The position numbers and the translations under genes are program-made. 11,726 bases of DNA from an uncultured Butyricicoccus sp. (lineage in GTDB: Bacteria > Bacillota > Clostridia > Oscillospirales > Butyricicoccaceae): positions 1-11,726 of the forward strand of contig CAJUDU010000071.1 in assembly GCA_910584935.1 (NCBI GenBank), written 5' to 3'. The first letter of the stretch is position 1; each line of letters begins with the position of its first letter. The notes under the pieces are model-generated. The model had not been told where the DNA came from, did no database searches, and saw only the letters and a list, made by a program, of their open reading frames with translations. Shown here piece after piece: positions 1-6,827 of the stretch.

Positions 1-1250
1 CCCAGCAGATATCCGGAACCAACCAAGCCATTGAGCCAGATGTTGCAGGTATCCAGCACATTGTCAACCAGGCGCCGTGTCATCGGCTTGTCCAACTTGT
101 GCCAAAATGTGCGGATAACTGTATTGGCAACCCAATCAAACATCCGTGAAACTGGGATGAAATAATCTTTTACATCCGTATTTGCCGGATAGCAGGCAGT
201 ATAATTGTTGCGGCAAGTCCAACCCATACCCATGAAATTGAGGGCAGTGACAATACCGTAACTGGAAATCATATTTACCTGTTCATAAGTCAGATTGACT
301 TCTGTGCCATCTGCCAGGCAGCAGCCGTCCATCTTATAGATTTTGTTGGATGGACTTTCATAAGGGACTCCTGCATTCCCTGCATCCACAGAAGCCATCA
401 GCCCTGCAAGTTGGGTGCTCATATGGAAAATATGGTCGCCCATTTTAACCATAGGCCAGCACAGGATTTGATTTTCATCCACAACATTGTTTGTGTTTTT
501 CCATGGCGTCAATTCAGAATATTCCTTTACGCCGGATGCGCTGCAATCGACATCAATAATCGCCTTTGCGCGGAATAAACCGTTGATACCTGCGGCTTTG
601 GTTGCCATAATCGCCGCCACTGTGGAGATATGCGAATAACCTGGGGTGCAAATCAAATCTGGCACAAGTCCCGCCATACTCATGCAGGAATCAATCACAC
701 CTAAACCCTCTACAATATCTGTACTGGAAATTGTATCAGGTGTAATAGATGTGCCTGCAATATTCAGCGATTCCGCATTGTATGCTGTGCCAGAACTTAG
801 CAACTCTACAACACAAGCGCCATCATCATAGAAAACCGTGTAATCTTCATCCGCCGCAAGGGTAGATTCACCGAATTTTACAACAGGATTTGTCAGTTCG
901 AACGGCAGTACAGCCTTGTGATTTGTGACTGTGTAATCTTTTGCGGCAGCATCGGATTTTGCCTTTGCAGTGTCTAAAACATTGCAGAAAATAACCGGCT
1001 GGCAGCCATATAACTGGAAATGCGAATACATAAATTCGCACAACGTATAGGTTTTCCAATCCTCGGAGTAACCCAATTTCTGTACAGCTTCTTTCCAGCT
1101 TGTCACCAGTACAGGTACATTTGCCTTTGCGGGATTCTCCGCGGTATGTACCGGCGCGGTACCCACAACAAACGGGATGCCGACTTGTGCAACCGCTGGC
1201 GTGGAAACCGCGGTCGCCTGTTCATATACGTGTACACCTGGATTTGCCAT
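1..1250 (-). CDS. Contractile tail sheath protein (partial, C-terminus beyond window)
   Basis: Reading the minus strand from the ATG at 1250 gives 416 uninterrupted codons that run off the left edge. The N-terminus MANPGVHVYEQ and the C-terminal part, with TRRLVDNVLDTCNIWLNGLV near the edge, match the P2 FI / Mu-type tail sheath family (phage tail sheath, PF04984). Sheath subunits polymerise around the tail tube and contract to drive it through the host envelope. Family members are usually somewhat longer than the part visible here, so I infer that only a short C-terminal segment is missing. The start is supported by a GAGGTG ribosome binding site at 1257-1262, six bases upstream of the ATG. 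The gene begins 30 bp after the Rha-family gene stops. Its presence says the particle has a contractile tail, although the head genes are of lambda type. The tail tube gene would be expected next, beyond the left edge. Confidence 0.93.
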   Translation of the reverse strand, partial: MANPGVHVYEQATAVSTPAVAQVGIPFVVGTAPVHTAENPAKANVPVLVTSWKEAVQKLGYSEDWKTYTLCEFMYSHFQLYGCQPVIFCNVLDTAKAKSDAAAKDYTVTNHKAVLPFELTNPVVKFGESTLAADEDYTVFYDDGACVVELLSSGTAYNAESLNIAGTSITPDTISSTDIVEGLGVIDSCMSMAGLVPDLICTPGYSHISTVAAIMATKAAGINGLFRAKAIIDVDCSASGVKEYSELTPWKNTNNVVDENQILCWPMVKMGDHIFHMSTQLAGLMASVDAGNAGVPYESPSNKIYKMDGCCLADGTEVNLTYEQVNMISSYGIVTALNFMGMGWTCRNNYTACYPANTDVKDYFIPVSRMFDWVANTVIRTFWHKLDKPMTRRLVDNVLDTCNIWLNGLVGSGYLL

Positions 1251-1280
1251 AAACTTCACCTCATAACTTTTGTTAAATAT

Positions 1281-1931
1281 TTATGCGGATAACAAACTTG
1301 CGGCATTGTTTTGCGCAATAAAATCCTTTATCCGCGCATATTCCCAGCCGCAATCCACAAGACCGCTGACAAGCCGTTCCGTAGACTGCACTGCCTCCAA
1401 CTCCTCGCGAGAAAAGAAATCGCGCAGATTTGCTTTTTTATCAATCCCGTACTTTTCGCGCAGCTGGTTCGCGTTCATGCCGAATAGTGCTTTATAAATG
1501 CAGTTTGTGTATGTGGAATATGCGTGCTCGTGCATCCGTGCATCTTCCGCGGATTGCTGAAGCGCTTTTGTTAAGGACTGCCGGACGGCGATGCCTTTTT
1601 CACGTTCAATCAGCCTACCATGAATTTCTTTTTCCATAGCGTTAAACTGTTTGATATAGCCCTCTTTGAATTTCATCGCCAGATCGCCGGTATAACCCAT
1701 GACCAGCAGCGTAAAGCCATCGCGGGTCATGATTATCATGGGCTGCTTTTTGTTCTGCGAGTTGGTGTAGGAGGACTCACCAAAATTGGAGCGTCGAAAT
1801 TCACTGCTGCAATTCAGTTCCCGAACATCTCGCAACACGTGATCGTGGCTTTTGCCGAATGTTTCAGCCACATCCAGGCTAGTACATACCGCACGTTCTT
1901 CCCGTCCAAACTTCATTGTTTCAATTAACAT
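1281..1931 (-). CDS. Rha-family phage regulatory protein
   Basis: 216 residues from the ATG at 1931, which has AAAGGA at 1941-1946, nine bases upstream. An in-frame TTG at 1940 is less likely because it lies inside that spacing region. Residues about 12-100 look like the Rha domain (PF09669): a short helix-turn-helix-like start (TSLDVAETFGKSHDHVLRDV) and then MTRDGFTLLVMGYTG with a following helix ending FNAMEKE. Residues about 140-206 form a second domain (NCIYKALFG, ANLRDFFSREELEAV, LVSGLVDCGWEYARIKDFI) of the sort seen at the C-terminus of phage antirepressor and KilA/Rha proteins. Rha proteins are DNA-binding phage regulators; in phi80 and P22-like phages Rha interferes with growth in IHF-deficient hosts. 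Such genes normally sit in regulatory or early regions. Here it lies between tail genes, in the same orientation, with 38 bp before and 30 bp after it, so it would be expressed late. The family is fairly secure; its role here is unknown. Confidence 0.85.
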   Translation of the reverse strand: MLIETMKFGREERAVCTSLDVAETFGKSHDHVLRDVRELNCSSEFRRSNFGESSYTNSQNKKQPMIIMTRDGFTLLVMGYTGDLAMKFKEGYIKQFNAMEKEIHGRLIEREKGIAVRQSLTKALQQSAEDARMHEHAYSTYTNCIYKALFGMNANQLREKYGIDKKANLRDFFSREELEAVQSTERLVSGLVDCGWEYARIKDFIAQNNAASLLSA

Positions 1932-1969
1932 TTTTATCAATCCTTTTGTTGATTTTTAATTGCATAGGG

Positions 1970-2284
1970 TCATTTCCCTGCAAGCTTCTTATAATTCTCA
2001 TACAAGGCATTGCCAGGCTTCTTGATTTTCAAGCGTTCTGCGGGCAGTGCGTCACCAGAAACAATCAAGCTCTTTACCAACGGGTATTTTTCGATTGCCG
2101 CCGCTGCCGCTTTCAGCGCATCGTCCCACGAACCGCGAAAGATTGTGCCATGTTGGATAAGTCCCGCAAGATTGGGGCCAATGTAACAGTAAAATCCAGA
2201 ATGGTTTACGGGACGTTTTGCCTGTGTTTTTACCGGCTGTTCCGGCAATTCAGCTGCCGCGTTCAAAGGGCCTGTTTTTTTCAT
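1970..2284 (-). CDS. Conserved small phage protein of unknown function
   Basis: 104 residues from the ATG at 2284, chosen because AGAGAGG lies six bases upstream; an in-frame TTG at 2302 would add six residues. The gene starts inside the end of the preceding gene (35 bp overlap, different frame), which argues for translational coupling. I do not recognise a named domain. The first 30 or so residues are rich in Lys, Pro and Gln and look disordered. The rest (YCYIGPNLAGLIQHGTIFRG, then an Ala-rich helix near DDALKAAAAAIEKYP, then KSLIVSGDALPAERLKIKKPG) looks folded. There is no signal peptide or membrane segment. From its place between the tail-terminator position and the sheath, a role at the head-tail junction or tail start is a guess only. 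Confidence 0.7.
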   Translation of the reverse strand: MKKTGPLNAAAELPEQPVKTQAKRPVNHSGFYCYIGPNLAGLIQHGTIFRGSWDDALKAAAAAIEKYPLVKSLIVSGDALPAERLKIKKPGNALYENYKKLAGK

Positions 2285-2765
2285 AATGAACCTCTCTTTC
2301 AATGACGGGAAGCCGCCAATTTGTAATCATTTCGCCCATATAAAATGGGGCTGTACCATCAGGATAGACAAGGGTTTCTATACCTTGTTTCACATCAAGA
2401 ATAAACTGGTTTCCGATTTTCACTTGCCGCAGCAGCGCAATGCGGAAATGTTCCATCAGCTCCAGCAGCGCCAAACCGCCTTCCTGTTCGTTGCGGCTGT
2501 ATGTGCAGAAAATAGAACGGATAACCGCAGTTGCCTCACCAAAACTGCCGGGCGGGTAAATATCCTTGCCTGTAATCGCCTGATGCAGGATATATGGAAC
2601 CTCCCGGTCTGCAACTTTGCTGTCCGGCAGGCGCATCAGGTAGATTTTTGCCGAACGTGGCTTGGGTTTTGGGTCACGTTCATGCGGCTGGATTGGCAGC
2701 AGGATGGTTTTGGTCTGTTCCTGTGTAAACTCGCGCAATTGTTCCAGTAAAACGATTTTTGTCAC
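2250..2765 (-). CDS. Putative tail terminator / minor tail protein (U position)
   Basis: 171 residues starting at a GTG at 2765, with GGAGG seven bases upstream; that GGAGG lies within the final codons of the Z-like gene, whose stop is three bases before this start. I do not see a decisive motif. The N-terminal part contains a Pro/Lys-rich stretch (about residues 29-37), and the centre is a long helix (QEGGLALLELMEHFRIALL, about 93-112). The rest has short beta-like segments, such as IGNQFILDV and GEMITNWRLPVIERE. In lambda, gene U (tail terminator, 131 residues) follows Z. This protein occupies that slot and has a compatible alpha/beta composition, although it is longer. The assignment rests on gene order more than on sequence. 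Confidence 0.6.
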   Translation of the reverse strand: MTKIVLLEQLREFTQEQTKTILLPIQPHERDPKPKPRSAKIYLMRLPDSKVADREVPYILHQAITGKDIYPPGSFGEATAVIRSIFCTYSRNEQEGGLALLELMEHFRIALLRQVKIGNQFILDVKQGIETLVYPDGTAPFYMGEMITNWRLPVIEREVHYEKNRPFERGS

Positions 2766-2768
2766 AGT

Positions 2769-3410
2769 TTAACCTCCCCAGCCGTTCAAAAGACGTAAAA
2801 TTTCAGGGTCGAGGCGTTCTATAAACTTCTGCATACTTTCCTCTGTAAGTTTTTCGGCAACTTCATCCTTGCCAAGCATTTGCGGCACGGATAAACCCAT
2901 GACTTCTTTGATTTGATCGCGTCCATTCGATGTAACGCCGCCTGTGTTTTCAAAAATACCTATGTGCCCGGAGGAAAATCCAGCAATAAAAGCATTGCGG
3001 AAACGGTAAGGAGAAGTCATGTTCAGCACATGACCGATACCTGTCGGCGCAGGCAAAACGGTTTTCCAATCGTCGCCGATTTTTACAGGTACACGTTCGG
3101 TTGGACGTGCCCCGACACCTGCGCCATTATAACGATAAAGCGGGATTTTCCGTCCGGCAAAAGTCACAATTGCCTGCACGCCGCTGCCGAAAGAATACCG
3201 CACCGTGATATTTTCATTGGCGCGGATATTCCCGGCGGCAATTGCGTAACGTTCCCGGATTGCCTTGGTGCTGTTTGCCCGTAAATGAGAAATTGCCCGC
3301 TGCATTGCGCTTTTTGTTGCTTTTTCCATGCCATTCGGGATGCCTACAAGCATTTTTTCCGCACGGGTCAGGGCTTCCTGTCCGAGGATTTCAGTTTTTA
3401 CAATACTCAT
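2769..3410 (-). CDS. Z: Minor tail / tail completion protein Z-like
   Basis: 213 residues, close to the 192 of lambda gpZ (minor tail protein Z family, PF06763). The typical layout is visible: an N-terminal helix with many Arg/Lys (residues about 13-60, KMLVGIPNGMEKATKSAMQR then RANSTKAIRERYAI), a beta-rich middle (ITVRYSF, VTFAGRKIPLYRY), a GIGHVLN/RFRNAFIAGF region, and a C-terminal part that ends with helices (QMLGKDEVAEKLTEESMQKFIERL). GpZ joins the finished tail to the head and helps position the DNA end in the connector. The start ATG overlaps the stop of the FII-like gene by four bases (ATGA), so translation is probably coupled. Z is best known from non-contractile lambda tails, so finding it before a sheath gene is a mosaic feature. 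Confidence 0.85.
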   Translation of the reverse strand: MSIVKTEILGQEALTRAEKMLVGIPNGMEKATKSAMQRAISHLRANSTKAIRERYAIAAGNIRANENITVRYSFGSGVQAIVTFAGRKIPLYRYNGAGVGARPTERVPVKIGDDWKTVLPAPTGIGHVLNMTSPYRFRNAFIAGFSSGHIGIFENTGGVTSNGRDQIKEVMGLSVPQMLGKDEVAEKLTEESMQKFIERLDPEILRLLNGWGG

Positions 3411-3769
3411 TCCGAAACCGCCTTTAATTCCATGCGCAGCATACCCATATCTTTGCTGATGGACAATACATAGTACTCTTTGAAAAATTCGCCGTCCGCA
3501 CAGGTATTTATTGCAATACGGCTGCCTTTTTGGGGCAGGAAGTCACCCAAATCCTGCGCTGCACAATGCAGCACAACAACATCTTGGAATAGCCCTTGCG
3601 CATGGTCATCCGCAAGTTGCTGGCGGGCTTTTTCCTCCATGTTGGATAAAACAACATGGACATCTGGATAAGTTTCACCGTCATATTGGATTGTCCGTTT
3701 TTCGGCAAATTCTTCGGTATTCAGAAATATATTGTGGATATCCTGCGCAATTTGGTCTTTGAAACTCAT
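3407..3769 (-). CDS. Head-tail joining protein, FII-like
   Basis: 120 residues, against 117 for lambda gpFII. It begins MSFKDQIAQDIHNIFLNTEEFAEK, continues with a beta segment around TIQYDGETY, and ends with ISKDMGMLRMELKAVSE. This pattern belongs to the phage attachment / FII family (PF05354), which some databases label ATP-binding sugar transporter-like prophage protein. That label is misleading, since the role is structural: FII caps the filled head and offers the docking surface for the tail. The ATG overlaps the previous stop by four bases (ATGA), and this gene's stop overlaps the Z-like start in the same way. Identification rests on this N-terminal pattern, the length and the lambda gene order. 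Confidence 0.8.
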   Translation of the reverse strand: MSFKDQIAQDIHNIFLNTEEFAEKRTIQYDGETYPDVHVVLSNMEEKARQQLADDHAQGLFQDVVVLHCAAQDLGDFLPQKGSRIAINTCADGEFFKEYYVLSISKDMGMLRMELKAVSE

Positions 3770-4137
3770 AGAACGGGATCTTCCGCGCCAAGTTCGGGGG
3801 CATCATCCTGCGGCGGGATTTCCACTTCCAGCAGCGCGGCGACAATTTCCGTTTTGTTTTTGCAGCCGCTGATATCAACCCCTAAATCTTCTGCAAGTTC
3901 AGCCAGTTCCGCTTTGGTCATCTGCATCAGGTTTTCTTCGGTGAAATGCCCATTTGAAATATCAATGGTGTCAGCGTTTTCGTTGTCCTGTGTTTGAGCA
4001 GCAATTGCAATGCCCATTTGGATAAGCCGCAGGGCTTCATCATCCGGAACAGAAATCACAGCCCCAGCTTGGACGGGAGTAATTCTGCCCCCGTCCCGAT
4101 GCCCGTAAATGCCGTTTATAATTTGAATTTGTTTCAT
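3766..4137 (-). CDS. HeH/LEM-domain protein in the FI position
   Basis: 123 residues from the ATG at 4137, supported by GAGGTG five bases upstream; an in-frame start at 4176 would lie inside the capsid gene and has no such site. Residues 1-44 (KQIQIINGIYGHRDGG, then DDEALRLIQMGIA) are an N-terminal module common in Mu-like and Bacillota phage accessory head proteins. Residues about 72-104 (QMTKAELAELAEDLGVDISG, then a second helix ending EIVAALL) form a helix-extended loop-helix (HeH/LEM-like) domain. Such domains are seen in small phage proteins and in SAP/LEM-type nucleic-acid binders. The C-terminus is acidic. Lambda FI, at the same place between E and FII, helps bring the procapsid to the terminase-DNA complex. 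A packaging role here is inferred from position only. Confidence 0.75.
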   Translation of the reverse strand: MKQIQIINGIYGHRDGGRITPVQAGAVISVPDDEALRLIQMGIAIAAQTQDNENADTIDISNGHFTEENLMQMTKAELAELAEDLGVDISGCKNKTEIVAALLEVEIPPQDDAPELGAEDPVL

Positions 4138-4148
4138 ATTCGCACCTC

Positions 4149-5228
4149 TTACACAACATTTGCGGCATAAATCCATGGCGCTTTCTGATGCGGCGCGGCA
4201 AGTGGGCGCGCACCCAAACGCAGCTTGCGGATATCATGTTCCACGTCAGCAACAAATTTCGGCACACGCTTCATGGCAAAACTGTGGAATTGCCTGTCAT
4301 TTTCCATTTGGTCAATACGGGCATACATCATGTGACCGCAACCTGGCGCTGTCACCATTGCGGAAGCTACCGGGAAAAGTGGCGTCACAGCCCCAGATTC
4401 ATTTACGACAGTTTCACGCACAACATAAATATCCAACGGAATGCCGCCAAAATTCAGTGTGCCAAGCCATGCAACACCCGGATATGCCATGCGCGGGTTT
4501 AACTGCCCCCATTCCATGCGGCGGTTATCAAGCAGCAGATACAGCGGGTCATCTTTCGTTCCGGCACGTTCCTGAATGAACTGCCCCACACTTGTGCCAA
4601 CAACAAGATCCATTGCGGGAAGTCCTCTGTCCAGCAGATTTTCTGCCATCGCCTGCACATCCTGCATCATGGCTTTGCCTGTCGTCCACTTTGCGGCTAC
4701 TGTGTAAAGCGCCGGGTTGCTTCCTGTTTTGTCGTAGTAATAAACATCCCAAGCTTCACCGGCAGTATCGTTGTCGATATATGCCACAGCGGAACAGCCG
4801 TTGTTAATCATGGTTTGCGCCGCCATCCATTCCTCGCGGCGCTGAATGCGGCGGTCAAGGTCGGTTAAGTCCTGCATTTGCAGTGCCTGCGCACGCTGGG
4901 CGGGTGTCGTATTAGCGTATAATGCTTCACCAAATCCACGTTTGCGCAAGTCGTCCAGTGTCAGCAGGCGGGACGGCATAATATGCGGCGGCTCCAGCTC
5001 ATGGACTTCATAACCGATGCGCCCAACCGGGATATCCCCGGCGCGCGGCACCACAAACGGCGCCATACGGCGGTCGCCATCACGGTATTCCACCAGCGCT
5101 TTGTCCGCATTGAAAATATCTGTGCTGTCGTTGGTGGGGAAATAGCGGTCGCGGAAAAATGTCTGTGCAGGCACAATTTCCTGTACCATACCCGCCAAAT
5201 AATAAGTATCAAAAATATTAAATGCCAT
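4149..5228 (-). CDS. E: Major capsid protein, lambda gpE family
   Basis: 359 residues from the ATG at 5228, against 341 for lambda gpE. The start is set by GGAGGTG nine bases upstream; the GTG at 5240 is part of that site and not a likely start. The sequence has the gpE-family features: an N-terminal IVPAQTFFRDRYFP stretch, the conserved VPRAGDIPVGRIGYEVHELEPP region (residues about 60-82), the DLTDLDRRIQRREEWMAAQTM helix, and a C-terminal DVEHDIRKLRLGARPL. It should adopt the HK97 fold and form the icosahedral shell. It lies between the decoration-protein and FI-position genes, just as E lies between D and FI in lambda. Confidence 0.95.
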   Translation of the reverse strand: MAFNIFDTYYLAGMVQEIVPAQTFFRDRYFPTNDSTDIFNADKALVEYRDGDRRMAPFVVPRAGDIPVGRIGYEVHELEPPHIMPSRLLTLDDLRKRGFGEALYANTTPAQRAQALQMQDLTDLDRRIQRREEWMAAQTMINNGCSAVAYIDNDTAGEAWDVYYYDKTGSNPALYTVAAKWTTGKAMMQDVQAMAENLLDRGLPAMDLVVGTSVGQFIQERAGTKDDPLYLLLDNRRMEWGQLNPRMAYPGVAWLGTLNFGGIPLDIYVVRETVVNESGAVTPLFPVASAMVTAPGCGHMMYARIDQMENDRQFHSFAMKRVPKFVADVEHDIRKLRLGARPLAAPHQKAPWIYAANVV

Positions 5229-5249
5229 ATCGAAAAACACCTCCGGTTT

Positions 5250-5642
5250 TTAGTCCCAAACCTGCGCCAGATAAATGCCGCGTTCCCGCAGCTTATCTTT
5301 ATCTGCTTCGGTCATTGTGTAGCTATCTGCAACTGTCAATGCGTCTACGTTAAAACGCCCCATGACATATACCGCTGCTGTGGTGCCTGCTTCTGTACCG
5401 ACTTCGGTATCATCGCACAGGATGCAGTCTGGTGTTAAAGTATCCCCTGAAGCTGCAGTCGTGCCGAGAATGCAAAGGGTATTATCCTTTGCGGATTTTG
5501 CAAGCACTGTGCCGCGTTTATATGTTGCGACGGCGCTTAATTTTGCAATTGTGCCGGATGCTGTTTGCAGCGGCGGGGTCATCCCGGCAATCAGCTTATC
5601 CGGAACCATTTCATCTACAGCATGATTCAAATGTTTTGCCAT
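5250..5642 (-). CDS. D: Head decoration protein, lambda gpD family
   Basis: 130 residues, slightly longer than the 110 of lambda gpD. Recognisable parts are an N-terminal arm, the TIAKLSAVATYKRGTVLA strand region, and TTAAVYVMGRFNVDALTV near residue 90-107, typical of the decoration family (HDPD, PF02924). GpD trimers bind the expanded capsid and stabilise it against the pressure of packaged DNA. The ATG at 5642 lies directly after the protease/scaffold stop, and AAGGAGGG, ten bases upstream, overlaps the end of that gene. The extra C-terminal tail (DKDKLRERGIYLAQVWD) is common in Bacillota relatives, as far as I recall. Confidence 0.9.
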   Translation of the reverse strand: MAKHLNHAVDEMVPDKLIAGMTPPLQTASGTIAKLSAVATYKRGTVLAKSAKDNTLCILGTTAASGDTLTPDCILCDDTEVGTEAGTTAAVYVMGRFNVDALTVADSYTMTEADKDKLRERGIYLAQVWD

Positions 5643-5645
5643 GAT

Positions 5646-6047
5646 TTAATTGCCCTCCTTGCTGTTATGTAACGCTTTTGCATCCATGCGTCCTTTTGCC
5701 ATGCGCTGTTCTGGGGTCAGCGTGCCATCTTCAGGGGCGTTTGCCGGAGCAGCCGCACTGATTGCCTGTGTCCCGGAAGATTTTGCGTCAGCTTCTAAAG
5801 CGGCAAGAAACTGATGCCCCTGCTGTGCGGCTTTTTGTGCCGCCTGATACGCCATTTCCTGTGCGGTGCAGGGATGTTCGCCGTATTTTGCGGCATGGAT
5901 GGTTTCCACGTCAAACAGTCCTGCCAATGCGTCAATTTCCTGCAGCCGCTGCCGTTCTGCCTGGATATAATCCGCCATGTTAGGCTGCTGTTCCACTGTG
6001 GCGTTTACTGGCGCAGAATTTTCTTGTTTTTGGGGCAAATTTGCCAT
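5646..6047 (-). CDS. Nested capsid scaffold protein (Nu3-like), in frame inside the protease gene
   Basis: The in-frame ATG at 6047 (MANLPQKQ) is preceded by a perfect GGAGG (6055-6059) with a seven-base gap. This is one of the best ribosome binding sites in the window, placed in the middle of a gene. Translation from here would give 133 residues identical to the protease C-terminus: a Gln/Asn-rich start, a helix containing YIQAERQRLQEIDALAGLF, and Ala/Gln-rich helices. This is the arrangement of lambda C and Nu3, where the scaffold is made separately from an internal start. A scaffold role is inferred from that parallel. No protein evidence is available from sequence alone. Confidence 0.75.
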   Translation of the reverse strand: MANLPQKQENSAPVNATVEQQPNMADYIQAERQRLQEIDALAGLFDVETIHAAKYGEHPCTAQEMAYQAAQKAAQQGHQFLAALEADAKSSGTQAISAAAPANAPEDGTLTPEQRMAKGRMDAKALHNSKEGN

Positions 6048-6827
6048 AATCGTTCCTCCATTTTGTTTGCCGGATGGTTCCGGCTGATTTTGATTTTTTA
6101 AGGTTGGGATGCTGTCTGGCGCAAACATCCCCGGTGCTAAATGAATCTTTTTGCCGCGGACAAACAGGCTTTGCCCGTCCGCGCTGGCGGCAATGTCCAG
6201 CGGTTCGGCATCTTCAATCAAACTGTCCGCGAAACCTTTTTCTACAGCTTCCGCGCCAGTGAGCCAGGTTGTTTCACTCATCATGCGGAGTAATTCTTCT
6301 CCGGAAATTTTTGTTTTCCGCTGATAGGCGGATACCGCCGCCCGGTCATAGGCGTCAAACATTTCCGCACTTTGACGCAAATCATTGGCGTTGTAACATC
6401 CGAATAAAAAGCCCCAGCAGCGATGTATCATCACAAGACTGGCAGGATTGACACGCACTTCATCACAAGCGCTCATAATCACAGACGCCGCGGACATAGC
6501 CGCTCCATCCACAACGCAAACAAGGTGTGTCCCTTTTGCGGATAATTCCCGCAGTCTGTTATGTATCACCATGCCGACCAGTGAATCGCCGCCAACACTA
6601 TTCATGCGGATTGTAATCGTTTTAGCTTTGGAAAGGTTGTCTAAATCGCGCAAAAAAGCATCCTGCACAATGAAATCACCTTCTAAAGGTTCTCCAGTGT
6701 ACCAATGGGTGGGGTGGTTTTCCACAACCTCGCCATACATTGTGATTTCCGCATTTTCTGGGTCATTCATCTCCATTGCGTAGGCTTTACGCTGGATATG
6801 AACACCTTTGACCTTAAATGGATTCAT
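5646..6827 (-). CDS. C: Head maturation protease with C-terminal scaffold domain (lambda gpC-like)
   Basis: 393 residues from the ATG at 6827, with AAGG eight bases upstream. Starts up to 6923 are in frame but lie deeper inside the portal gene; this start leaves a 14-bp overlap. Residues about 20-205 form a ClpP/S49-like serine protease: a glycine-rich MNSVGGDS strand-turn, the nucleophile motif GAAMS (Ser112), MIHRCWG with the probable catalytic His135, and TTWLTGAEAVEKGFAD. Residues 261-393 are a Gln/Ala-rich, mostly helical scaffold region. In lambda, gpC cuts scaffold and portal during procapsid maturation and the overlapping Nu3 is the scaffold. The position after the portal and before D is the lambda one. 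The usual acidic residue just before the TWL motif appears shifted (ETTWL), so the third catalytic residue is unclear. Confidence 0.9.
   Translation of the reverse strand: MNPFKVKGVHIQRKAYAMEMNDPENAEITMYGEVVENHPTHWYTGEPLEGDFIVQDAFLRDLDNLSKAKTITIRMNSVGGDSLVGMVIHNRLRELSAKGTHLVCVVDGAAMSAASVIMSACDEVRVNPASLVMIHRCWGFLFGCYNANDLRQSAEMFDAYDRAAVSAYQRKTKISGEELLRMMSETTWLTGAEAVEKGFADSLIEDAEPLDIAASADGQSLFVRGKKIHLAPGMFAPDSIPTLKNQNQPEPSGKQNGGTIMANLPQKQENSAPVNATVEQQPNMADYIQAERQRLQEIDALAGLFDVETIHAAKYGEHPCTAQEMAYQAAQKAAQQGHQFLAALEADAKSSGTQAISAAAPANAPEDGTLTPEQRMAKGRMDAKALHNSKEGN
6055..6059 (-). promoter_or_regulatory. Internal ribosome binding site for the nested scaffold
   Basis: GGAGG on the minus strand, seven bases before the ATG at 6047, inside the protease reading frame. 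The codons that encode it spell a Gly-Gly-Thr linker between protease and scaffold parts, where sequence is free to carry a second signal. Confidence 0.8.

Noticed and set aside
1020..1928. Several plus-strand open frames of 69-102 codons
   Set aside because: They lie opposite the sheath and Rha genes, have no ribosome binding sites worth noting and no recognisable domains.
2286..2750. 154-codon open frame on the plus strand
   Set aside because: It lies entirely opposite the U-position gene, is rich in Cys, Phe, Gln and His as antisense frames are, and resembles no known family; the minus-strand gene has a proper ribosome binding site and fits the operon.
4983..5438. 151-codon plus-strand open frame across the capsid/decoration junction
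   Set aside because: It runs antisense over two well-identified genes and their intergenic ribosome binding site, with a Cys/His-rich composition typical of a shadow frame.
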